Assembly: GCA_025362535.1 (NCBI GenBank)
Contig: JANYGE010000285.1
Coordinates: 1-5,379, forward strand
DNA: 5,379 bases
Direction: 5' to 3'
From: Hyphomicrobiales bacterium
GTDB taxonomy: Bacteria > Pseudomonadota > Alphaproteobacteria > Rhizobiales > Aestuariivirgaceae
Numbering within the stretch: the stretch's first letter is position 1; each line of letters begins with the position of its first letter. Both the position numbers and the translations under genes were made by a program. Shown here piece after piece: positions 1-5,379 of this stretch. Under the pieces are notes generated by a model that saw only the letters and a list, made by a program, of their open reading frames with translations, was not told the DNA's origin and did not search any database.

Positions 1-1823
1 GATGGACCAGCGGTCTTAACTTGCTTGCCTTTGTCATCAACAAGGGCGCGAACGCGGCCCCATGCAGAGCCAGCCACGAAAAGATCGCCCAATTTCAAGG
101 TTCCGCGTTGCACCAGAACAGTGGCAACCGGACCACGGCCCTTATCCAACTGCGCTTCCACCACAAGGCCTGAGGCCTCACGGTTTGGATTGGCTTTAAG
201 ATTGAGAACTTCGGCTTGCAGCAAAATCGCTTCAAGTAATTTGTCGAGATTCGTGCCCTTGGCTGCTGAAACTTCCACATCCATGGTGTCGCCGCCCATG
301 CTTTCCACAACAATTTCATGCTGCAGCAAATCAGTGCGCACACGGGTTGGGTTGGCAGATTGCTTGTCAATTTTATTGATCGCCACAATGATCGGAACAC
401 CAGCCGCCCGCGCATGTGAAATCGCTTCTACAGTTTGCGGCATCACACCATCGTCGGCAGCCACAACAAGCACCACAATATCGGTAGCTTTCGCACCGCG
501 CGCGCGCATGGAGGTAAAGGCTTCATGGCCAGGCGTATCAATAAAGGTCACCAAACCATTGTCAGTCTTCACTTGGTAAGCGCCAATATGCTGCGTAATA
601 CCGCCGGCTTCACCGGTTACAACGTTGGTCTTGCGGATCGCATCAAGCAGTGATGTTTTACCATGGTCAACGTGGCCCATAATGGTAACCACAGGTGGGC
701 GTGGCAATTGCGAACCATCGGCATCATCATCAGCGCCCAACCTGTCAACCACGTCGCCTTCAGAAACGCGGCGCACCCGGTGGCCCATTTCTTCAGCGAT
801 AATTTGCGCCGTATCAGCATCAATCAAATCATTGATCGTATGCATCTGGCCTTGCTTCATCAACATGCGGATAATATCCACAGCGCGTTCAGCCATGCGG
901 TTGGCCAATTCTTGAATGGTAATCGCATCAGGGATAATAATATCACGGCTCATTTTTTCAGTCGGCTTGGTAAAGCCTTGAGCCTGTTTCTTCAGACGTT
1001 CGGTGCGGCGCTTAAAGGCAGCAACCGAGCGAACGCGGTCCCCTTCTTCTTCCGAACCAACTGTCGCCAACGTAAGTTTGCCACGGCGCTTATCAGCTTC
1101 GGCTTTGGTGCGAACTGGAGCAGGCACTTTAACTTCGCGTTTAATAACACCGCCAAATGTGCGAAGAGGCGCCTTAGAGCGTTGCTCGCCCTCTTCTTCA
1201 TCGTTAGAGCGTACAGTGGCACTTGATGGAGCCGTTGTTTTTGGAGCAAGCTTTTTAACAGCCTCTTCAGCCTTGCGCTTACCATCGTCATCAGCTTTAT
1301 GGCGAAGATCATCCTCGGCTTTACGTTTTGCCGCAGCTGCGCGCTCGAGGGCTTCCTGTTCTTCTTGCGATTTACGTTCAATAGCCTCTTGCACTTGACG
1401 TTTGCGCTCTTCAGCTTCGCGAATTTTTGAACCAGCTAAAGCGCGTTCACGTGCTTCGCGCTCATCAGCAGAAAGAGTGCGCAAAACGACACCAGGCCTG
1501 GCTGTTGATGGAGGCGGCGTTACGGGCCGTTGCGTTGCAGGTTCTGCCACACGTGGGGCGCTCTGAAATTTGGTTTTTTCGGCAGCAACAGGTGCAACAC
1601 TTGGAGCAGCCGCAGCAACCGGGGCCGCTGCCGCCGCAGGAGCCACAGGGCGATCTTCACCAAAACGCTTGCGCTTGGTTTCCACAACCACAGTCTTGGT
1701 GCGACCATGGGCAAAATTCTGCTTCACCTTCGATTGTTCAATCGAAGGGCGCTTCAGGCTTAACGTATTTCCGCCTGTGCGTGCAGCACTTGGCTTTTCG
1801 TTGCTATCGTTAATATCGCTCAT
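1..1823 (-). CDS. infB: Translation initiation factor IF-2, 3' end outside window (partial)
   Basis: IF2 is the cytoplasmic GTPase that places fMet-tRNA on the 30S subunit and promotes 50S joining. The frame is open from ATG 1823-1821 to the left edge (607 codons plus 2 nt, no stop). Residues 21-50 are the basic alphaproteobacterial IF2-associated segment ([20 protein letters not shown]); 61-81 are Ala/Pro-rich; about 119-195 are a highly charged Lys/Arg/Glu/Ala stretch likely to be helical; about 291-350 are the IF2_N domain ([20 protein letters not shown]). The G domain shows G1 GHVDHGKT (383-390), the switch-I-like GGITQHIG (407-414), G3 DTPGHE (429-434), G4 NKID (483-486) and G5 SAAKG (519-523), so the GTPase core is intact. 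Domain II begins near 550 ([18 protein letters not shown]). The missing part would be the rest of domain II and domains III-IV. The start codon lies in an ATGA overlap with the ylxR stop and has no clear Shine-Dalgarno sequence, suggesting translational coupling. Identification is secure. Confidence 0.98.
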   Translation of the reverse strand, partial: MSDINDSNEKPSAARTGGNTLSLKRPSIEQSKVKQNFAHGRTKTVVVETKRKRFGEDRPVAPAAAAAPVAAAAPSVAPVAAEKTKFQSAPRVAEPATQRPVTPPPSTARPGVVLRTLSADEREARERALAGSKIREAEERKRQVQEAIERKSQEEQEALERAAAAKRKAEDDLRHKADDDGKRKAEEAVKKLAPKTTAPSSATVRSNDEEEGEQRSKAPLRTFGGVIKREVKVPAPVRTKAEADKRRGKLTLATVGSEEEGDRVRSVAAFKRRTERLKKQAQGFTKPTEKMSRDIIIPDAITIQELANRMAERAVDIIRMLMKQGQMHTINDLIDADTAQIIAEEMGHRVRRVSEGDVVDRLGADDDADGSQLPRPPVVTIMGHVDHGKTSLLDAIRKTNVVTGEAGGITQHIGAYQVKTDNGLVTFIDTPGHEAFTSMRARGAKATDIVVLVVAADDGVMPQTVEAISHARAAGVPIIVAINKIDKQSANPTRVRTDLLQHEIVVESMGGDTMDVEVSAAKGTNLDKLLEAILLQAEVLNLKANPNREASGLVVEAQLDKGRGPVATVLVQRGTLKLGDLFVAGSAWGRVRALVDDKGKQVKTAGP

Positions 1824-2434
1824 GCTACCGTCTGTAATCCCAATCCTGTAACGCTTAAAGTCTCGTACTGCGCGAGTTTTCGCGCATAATCCAGCAATTT
1901 CTCAGCCATGCCACCATTGGCTACGGCTGCATGTATCACATTTGACTTGCCAAAAGCCAAATCCAAATCGCCGCTGGCAAACAAATCGAAAATCACCACG
2001 TTGGCGGCGCATTTTCGGTCTAATTTCTGGCGACCATCAACCGAGCCATCACTGGCATGGAAGATCATTCGCACATTACCCTTGGTCAGGGCTTCCTCAA
2101 CCTTCATAAACCCGCTCAAAGCCAAACCGGCTTTGCGCGCGAGTGATAAGGCCGAAAGCACGTCTTTGCGCAATTGCAGCCCAACCAAATCCGCCAATTC
2201 TGGTCCGGCCTTGGCTTCGGCACCAAAGCCTTTGGAAAATAAATGGCGCTTGATCGCGTCACCAAGCATTTTCCGATCTAACGAAACCCAAACGCCGCGC
2301 CCCGGCAATTTGCGTTTCAAATCTGGCACCACCTCCCCATCAGGCGAAAGAGCAAACCGAATAAGCTCATCCTCAGGTTTCACAACCCGAGTAACGATGC
2401 ACATCCGATCTACCAACTCCGTCTCCGGTTCCAA
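1820..2434 (-). CDS. YlxR-type RNA-binding protein fused to an L7Ae-like domain
   Basis: This 204-residue protein lies between nusA and infB, the usual place of YlxR (DUF448). Residues about 9-80 are the YlxR domain: DRMCIVTR (9-16), ELIRF (23-27), the Pro-Asp-Leu-Lys turn (37-40) and GRGVWV (45-50). Residues about 92-190 resemble an L7Ae/YlxQ kink-turn-binding fold: [21 protein letters not shown] (96-116), IFHASDGS (124-131) and [17 protein letters not shown] (165-181). Family knowledge suggests RNA binding; YlxR has been linked to RNase P and to transcription in other bacteria, but the role here is inferred. The start is uncertain. The frame has a stop at 2458-2456, so the choices are TTG 2434 (used here; weak AGG 9 nt upstream), TTG 2416 (GGAG 6 nt upstream, better) or ATG 2404. 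TTG 2416 would remove six residues without touching the domain. It begins 5 nt after nusA ends; its TGA overlaps the infB ATG. Confidence 0.9.
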   Translation of the reverse strand: MEPETELVDRMCIVTRVVKPEDELIRFALSPDGEVVPDLKRKLPGRGVWVSLDRKMLGDAIKRHLFSKGFGAEAKAGPELADLVGLQLRKDVLSALSLARKAGLALSGFMKVEEALTKGNVRMIFHASDGSVDGRQKLDRKCAANVVIFDLFASGDLDLAFGKSNVIHAAVANGGMAEKLLDYARKLAQYETLSVTGLGLQTVA

Positions 2435-2439
2435 CTGGT

Positions 2440-4029
2440 TCAGCCTGCCACCTCTTCAGCTGCAGCCGCAGGTTCAGCCTCAATCCAGCCGAGCTTCACG
2501 CGGGCCGCCATAATCAGGTTTTGCGCATCAGCCGATGAAATGTCTTGGCCCGTGAAAGCACCCGGATGTTTAGTTGTCGTGCCATCCTTGCGCTCGTTCC
2601 AGCCAATCAGATCATCGGTGGCACAATCAGCCAAATCTTCAATAGTCTTGATTCCGGCTTCGCCCAGCGCCACTACCAATGTGGGGTTGAGGCCTTCCAT
2701 TTCAAGAAGTTCATCGGAAACACCAAGAGCTTTACGCTTGTCTTCAAGCTCAGCCGTTTGTTTGCCCAGATAATCCTTGGCGCGCTGCTGCAGCTCTTCG
2801 GCCGTTTGCTCATCCAAGCCTTCAATCGACGCAATCTCGTGAAGATCGACATAAGCCACTTCTTCTACGGTATCGAAACCTTCCGATGCCAAAAGCTGAG
2901 CCAAGGTTTCATCCACATCCAAAGCTTCCACAAAGCGCGTGGTGCGAATTGCAAATTCTTTCTGGCGGCGTTCGGATTCGTCGGCCTCGGTCATAATATC
3001 AATATCCCAGCCCGTGAGCTGCGAAGCCAAGCGTACGTTTTGCCCGCGCCGACCAATAGCCAGAGACAATTGCTCATCCGGCACCACAACTTCAATGCGT
3101 TCGGCATCTTCATCGAGAACCACTTTAGCAACCTCAGCAGGGGCCAATGAGTTCACCACGAAAGTGGCCACATCTGGCGACCATTGAATAATATCAATCT
3201 TTTCGCCTTGCAGCTCATTCACCACAGCTTGCACACGAGACCCGCGCATACCAACACATGCGCCGACGGGATCAATAGATCCATCCTTGGAACGAACCGC
3301 AATTTTTGCGCGGGATGAAGGATCACGCGCCACGGATACCACTTCAACAATACCATCATAAATTTCAGGCACTTCTTGGCCGAACAGTTTGGCCATGAAT
3401 TGGGGGTGCGTGCGTGATAAGAAAATCTGCGGTCCACGTTGTTCGCGGCGCACATCATAAACATAAGCGCGAACCCGGTCACCGGGGCGAATGGTTTCGC
3501 GTGGCAGGGCTTCATCGCGGCGGATAATCGCTTCGCCACGGCCCAAATCCACAATCACGTTGCCATATTCAACACGCTTCACCAGACCAGACACAATTTC
3601 GCCAATACGGTCTTTAAATTCAGCATACATGCGCTCGCGCTCAGCATCGCGTACTTTTTGCACAATCACTTGCTTGGCACTTTGGGCGGCAATGCGGCCA
3701 AACTCGATGGGTGGCAGCGGCTCAGCAATGTAATCGCCCACTTGCGCAGCAGGGTTTTTCTTCGAGGCTTCAACCAACGTAATCTGCGTTGCATCATTGT
3801 CGATCACTTCAACAACTTGCAGCAAACGGTTCAACCGAGTCTCGCCAGTCTTGGGATCAATCTCGGCACGAATTTCATTTTCCTGGCCATAGCGGGCTTT
3901 GGCAGCACGGGTGATCGCATCTTCCATCGCTTCCAAAACCACTGATTTATCAATGGTTTTTTCGCGCGCCACGGCATCAGCAATTTGGAGCAGCTCTAAG
4001 CGGTTTGCTGAAATGGGTGTATTAGCCAT
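2440..4029 (-). CDS. nusA: Transcription termination/antitermination factor NusA
   Basis: NusA binds RNA polymerase and nascent RNA, stimulates pausing and intrinsic termination, and is part of rRNA antitermination complexes. The 529-residue protein is complete. The polymerase-binding N-terminal domain spans about 1-130, with the family start [17 protein letters not shown] at 8-24. The S1 domain lies at about 138-204 ([19 protein letters not shown] at 145-163). KH1 contains [12 protein letters not shown] (256-267) and KH2 contains [12 protein letters not shown] (324-335), both with intact GxxG-type loops. Two C-terminal helical repeats follow at about 365-422 ([20 protein letters not shown]) and 438-515 ([20 protein letters not shown]), then a short Ala/Glu-rich tail. 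The length is somewhat above the 495 residues of E. coli NusA. The ATG overlaps the 3' end of rimP by 8 nt and has a good Shine-Dalgarno, GAGGA, at 4042-4038, 8 nt upstream. As the operon also starts with a candidate intrinsic terminator, NusA could affect its own expression; that is inference. Confidence 0.98.
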   Translation of the reverse strand: MANTPISANRLELLQIADAVAREKTIDKSVVLEAMEDAITRAAKARYGQENEIRAEIDPKTGETRLNRLLQVVEVIDNDATQITLVEASKKNPAAQVGDYIAEPLPPIEFGRIAAQSAKQVIVQKVRDAERERMYAEFKDRIGEIVSGLVKRVEYGNVIVDLGRGEAIIRRDEALPRETIRPGDRVRAYVYDVRREQRGPQIFLSRTHPQFMAKLFGQEVPEIYDGIVEVVSVARDPSSRAKIAVRSKDGSIDPVGACVGMRGSRVQAVVNELQGEKIDIIQWSPDVATFVVNSLAPAEVAKVVLDEDAERIEVVVPDEQLSLAIGRRGQNVRLASQLTGWDIDIMTEADESERRQKEFAIRTTRFVEALDVDETLAQLLASEGFDTVEEVAYVDLHEIASIEGLDEQTAEELQQRAKDYLGKQTAELEDKRKALGVSDELLEMEGLNPTLVVALGEAGIKTIEDLADCATDDLIGWNERKDGTTTKHPGAFTGQDISSADAQNLIMAARVKLGWIEAEPAAAAEEVAG

Positions 4030-4621
4030 TATCGTCTTCCTCGTTTACTTCGGTAATTTGATCTTCGTCAATTTCGGCACCATCGGCCATCGCGGTCTCG
4101 GGCAGGCGGGCTTTGGCAGCGGCAATCAATTCATCAGTGAGCACTAAATTTGCTTCGGCAATATCGGCAAAAGGAACGCCCACCAATAAGGGCTCGGTGC
4201 CACCCTCTGGGTTATCAATAAACAGGCGCACTTCGCCTTCATGGAAGCCTTCAAGCTCACCACGGAAGCGCTTGCGGCCTGCCACTGGCACAGCCATTTC
4301 AATTTTAACTTCATGGCCCGCCCAAGCTTCAAAATCGCCAGCGCGAACCAAAGGCCGATCAATGCCTGGCGATGAAACTTCCAACATATATTTGGCCGAA
4401 ATCACATCCGCCACATCCATCATGGGGGAAAAATCACGGCTGAATTTTTCGCAATCGCCAATGGAAAACGTGCCATCTGGCCGCTCACCCATAATTTGCA
4501 CGGTATTGCCATACATTTTAACCCGCACCAGGCGGTAACCCATGGAATCAAGCACAGGCTCGGCCATCGCCGCAATGCGTGCCGCTGGTCCTGTTTCTCG
4601 TGTAAGTCTCGCTTCAGTCAT
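4022..4621 (-). CDS. rimP: Ribosome maturation factor RimP
   Basis: RimP (YhbC family) is a cytoplasmic assembly factor needed for late maturation of the 30S subunit. The 199-residue protein has the two expected domains. The N-terminal alpha/beta domain (about 10-92) ends in the family hallmark [14 protein letters not shown] (78-91). The C-terminal Sm-like beta barrel (about 96-165) includes GHEVKIEM (102-109), the RFRGELEGF strand pair (118-126) and [11 protein letters not shown] (151-161). A C-terminal tail after about 175 is very acidic (Glu/Asp-rich), as in several alphaproteobacterial homologues. The start ATG 4621-4619 is preceded by the purine-rich GGAATAGGA, a plausible ribosome binding site, which begins only a few bases after the U-tract of a terminator-like hairpin. 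It is the first gene of the rimP-nusA-ylxR-infB operon. The stop TAA (4024-4022) lies inside the nusA start region, so the two are probably translationally coupled. Confidence 0.97.
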   Translation of the reverse strand: MTEARLTRETGPAARIAAMAEPVLDSMGYRLVRVKMYGNTVQIMGERPDGTFSIGDCEKFSRDFSPMMDVADVISAKYMLEVSSPGIDRPLVRAGDFEAWAGHEVKIEMAVPVAGRKRFRGELEGFHEGEVRLFIDNPEGGTEPLLVGVPFADIAEANLVLTDELIAAAKARLPETAMADGAEIDEDQITEVNEEDDNG

Positions 4622-4636
4622 CGTCCTATTCCAAAC

Positions 4637-4665
4637 AAAAAAAGCGGGCCCCTCGCGGGACCCAC
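4637..4665 (-). terminator. Intrinsic terminator in the rimP leader (candidate attenuator)
   Basis: On the minus strand GTGGGTCCC (4665-4657) pairs with GGGGCCCGC (4652-4644) as a 9-bp stem: seven G-C pairs and two G-U wobbles. The loop is the GNRA tetraloop GCGA (4656-4653), followed directly by seven T residues (4643-4637). This is a canonical intrinsic terminator in the rimP direction. It sits 15 nt before the rimP ATG, and no complete minus-strand gene lies upstream that it could close, so I infer premature termination (attenuation) of the rimP-nusA-infB transcript. In the opposite direction the hairpin is followed by a weaker run (TCTCATTTT), so a bidirectional role, stopping antisense transcription from the rimP side, cannot be excluded. 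I recall a bioinformatically predicted 'rimP leader' attenuator family in proteobacteria, but cannot check here whether this matches it. Confidence 0.75.
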
Positions 4666-4696
4666 TCTCATTTTCTGCTCTCGCAGCTATGTGAGT
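4660..4696 (-). promoter_or_regulatory. Possible antiterminator pairing competing with the rimP leader terminator
   Basis: In the minus-strand transcript ACUCAC (4696-4691) can pair with GUGGGU (4665-4660; five Watson-Crick pairs and one G-U), which is the 5' arm of the terminator stem. The two pairings exclude each other. The intervening loop holds a small hairpin, CTGC-GAGA-GCAG (4686-4675), with a GNRA loop that would bring the two segments together. A further pairing of TCTCA (4709-4705) with TGAGA (4670-4666) is possible. The antiterminator is shorter and weaker than the terminator, so it would need a bound factor, ribosome or kinetics to win. This is inference from complementarity. Confidence 0.3.
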
Positions 4697-4709
4697 GAAT
4701 TTCGTGAGA

Positions 4710-4790
4710 AGGCTTCTAGTGGATTTTAGCCTCTATCACAAGCGGAAAATCGCATAGCTTGCCCCCACCTTTCTCATGCACTAGAAGCCT
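4710..4790. repeat. Perfect 12-bp inverted repeat enclosing a possible pseudoknotted element
   Basis: AGGCTTCTAGTG (4710-4721) and CACTAGAAGCCT (4779-4790) are exact reverse complements separated by 57 nt. Inside, CAAGC (4739-4743) and GCTTG (4757-4761) can form a 5-bp hairpin. Its 13-nt loop contains AAAATC (4746-4751), complementary to GATTTT (4722-4727), which directly abuts the outer stem, so an H-type pseudoknot stacked on the long stem can be drawn. An alternative internal fold pairs CTAT (4733-4736) with ATAG (4754-4757) and GCG with CGC. The pairing works on either strand; on the minus strand the element would lie in the rimP leader just before the terminator. It could instead be a DNA operator between divergent promoters. 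I do not recognise it as a known riboswitch class. The repeat is directly visible; its function is unknown. Confidence 0.6.
4759..4787 (+). promoter_or_regulatory. Weak candidate hisS promoter
   Basis: TTGCCC (4759-4764) and TAGAAG (4782-4787) are spaced by 17 nt and each match the sigma-70 type consensus at four of six positions. Initiation would fall near 4794, leaving a leader of about 18 nt before the hisS ATG. The -10 lies inside the right arm of the 12-bp inverted repeat, so a protein bound to that palindrome or formation of a cruciform could affect it. Matches of this quality are common by chance, so the call is tentative. Confidence 0.22.
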
Positions 4791-4812
4791 CGACAAATAA
4801 GTGAGATTGGTG

Positions 4813-5379
4813 ATGAGCGCAGACCAGAAAAAAACTTTCAAGCCCAAAGCCCGCGTGGCCAAGGGGTTTCGTGATATTGAAGCCGATGAAGTGCGCGGCA
4901 CCCGCGCCATGCTGGCCACGATTCAGAAGGTTTATGAATCATACGGTTTTGAGCCAGTTGAGCAGCCCTTCATTGAATATACCGACGCGCTTGGAAAATT
5001 TCTGCCTGATCAAGATAGGCCCAATGCTGGTGTGTTTTCGTTTCAGGATGAAGACGAGCAGTGGTTATCGCTGCGCTATGATCTCACTGCTCCCTTGGCG
5101 CGTTATTACGCTGAATATAATCAGCAGCTGCCAACCCCATTTAGAAGCTATCGCCAAGGCTGGGTGTTCCGCAATGAAAAGCCAGGCCTGGGAAGATTCC
5201 GCCAATTTATGCAGTTTGATGCTGATACAGTAGGCTCAGCCTCCCCTGCCGCCGATGCCGAAGTGTGCATGATGGCAGCCGACACGATGGAGGCATTGGG
5301 GATTGGAAAAGAGAAGTATATCGTCAAGTTCAATCATCGCAAGCTCTTAGATGCGTTGCTTCTGACCCTTGGCCTCGAG
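4813..5379 (+). CDS. hisS: Histidyl-tRNA synthetase, alphaproteobacterial type (5' part only)
   Basis: This class II aminoacyl-tRNA synthetase charges tRNA-His with histidine in the cytoplasm. The window holds 189 codons with no stop; the family is roughly 420-500 residues, so most of the catalytic domain's second half and the anticodon-binding domain lie to the right. Visible are the N-terminal [17 protein letters not shown] (18-34), motif-1 region [17 protein letters not shown] (44-60), the ATP-site-proximal [14 protein letters not shown] (87-100), and motif 2 [14 protein letters not shown] (119-132) followed by DADTVG (136-141). The two motif-2 arginines equivalent to E. coli R113 and R121 appear present (R120, R128). 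The motif 2 loop differs from the bacterial FRHERPQKGRYRQF form and matches the divergent alphaproteobacterial type. ATG 4813 is chosen; in-frame GTG 4801, TTG 4807 and GTG 4810 follow an in-frame TAA (4798-4800), and no start has a strong Shine-Dalgarno (GAG 7 nt before the ATG). It is transcribed divergently from rimP. Confidence 0.96.
   Translation, partial: MSADQKKTFKPKARVAKGFRDIEADEVRGTRAMLATIQKVYESYGFEPVEQPFIEYTDALGKFLPDQDRPNAGVFSFQDEDEQWLSLRYDLTAPLARYYAEYNQQLPTPFRSYRQGWVFRNEKPGLGRFRQFMQFDADTVGSASPAADAEVCMMAADTMEALGIGKEKYIVKFNHRKLLDALLLTLGLE

Noticed and set aside
663..1226. A 187-codon plus-strand open frame opposite infB
   Set aside because: It lies entirely antisense to the IF2 N-terminal and G1 regions, with no recognisable domain. 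Long antisense frames are expected opposite a well-conserved, biased coding sequence.
1590..1645. GC-rich, repetitive-looking stretch in infB
   Set aside because: It encodes the Ala/Pro-rich linker (residues about 61-81) common in IF2 N-termini; not a separate repeat element.
2545..3150. A 201-codon plus-strand open frame opposite nusA
   Set aside because: It is fully antisense to the KH2 and C-terminal repeats of NusA, has no family signature and no ribosome binding site of note.
4622..4812. A tRNA gene upstream of rimP, as metY is in enterobacteria
   Set aside because: No cloverleaf, TTC-G T-loop box or anticodon arm can be drawn on either strand. The 12-bp outer stem is too long for an acceptor stem and the interior is too short and lacks conserved boxes.
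4622..4812. Known alphaproteobacterial riboswitches (SAM-II, SAM/SAH, THF-II) or a T-box for hisS
   Set aside because: By eye none of their conserved core sequences is present, and there is no T-box sequence or specifier hairpin. A covariance-model search would be needed for a firm exclusion.
4716..4919. A 67-codon minus-strand frame covering the hisS 5' end and part of the intergenic region
   Set aside because: It is antisense to the well-supported hisS start, has no recognisable motif and ends within the inverted repeat; its coding part mirrors hisS codon structure.
1..5379. Mobile elements, CRISPR arrays, defence or secretion genes
   Set aside because: All sequence except the 191-nt gap is accounted for by housekeeping genes with consistent coding character; no direct repeats, transposase motifs or regularly spaced repeats were seen.

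Overview
The window looks like chromosomal housekeeping DNA from an alphaproteobacterium, probably Hyphomicrobiales-like (order uncertain). The evidence is protein-level: an IF2 N-terminus with the alphaproteobacterial 'LSLKRP...[10 protein letters not shown]' segment, a YlxR domain fused to an L7Ae-like domain, and a histidyl-tRNA synthetase with the alphaproteobacterial motif 2 ([14 protein letters not shown]). I see no insertion sequences, prophage genes, CRISPR repeats or tRNA/rRNA genes.

Positions 4621 to 1 (minus strand) carry a tightly packed transcription/translation operon in the order rimP - nusA - ylxR/L7Ae - infB. rimP and nusA overlap by 8 nt, nusA and ylxR are 5 nt apart, and ylxR and infB share an ATGA overlap. 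infB runs off the left edge after 607 complete codons, inside its second G-domain-proximal region. Positions 4813 to 5379 (plus strand) hold the first 189 codons of hisS, which runs off the right edge.

The two transcription units diverge from a 191-nt intergenic region (4622-4812), the least routine part of the window. Read in the rimP direction it contains, in order: (i) a perfect 12-bp inverted repeat (4710-4721 / 4779-4790) enclosing about 57 nt with a 5-bp hairpin and a possible 6-bp pseudoknot; (ii) a segment (4691-4696) that could pair with the 5' arm of the next hairpin; (iii) a strong GNRA-looped hairpin followed by seven U residues (4637-4665), an apparent intrinsic terminator 15 nt before the rimP start codon. 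Since no minus-strand gene lies between this terminator and the divergent hisS, it most plausibly acts as an attenuator in the rimP-nusA-infB leader. That is of interest because NusA, encoded downstream, is itself a termination/antitermination factor.

Together the genes serve 30S maturation (RimP), elongation, termination and antitermination (NusA), RNA/RNase P or ribosome-associated binding (YlxR/L7Ae), initiation (IF2) and histidine charging of tRNA (HisRS). The candidate leader element is the best lead for something not fully described; its function is inference from base pairing only.
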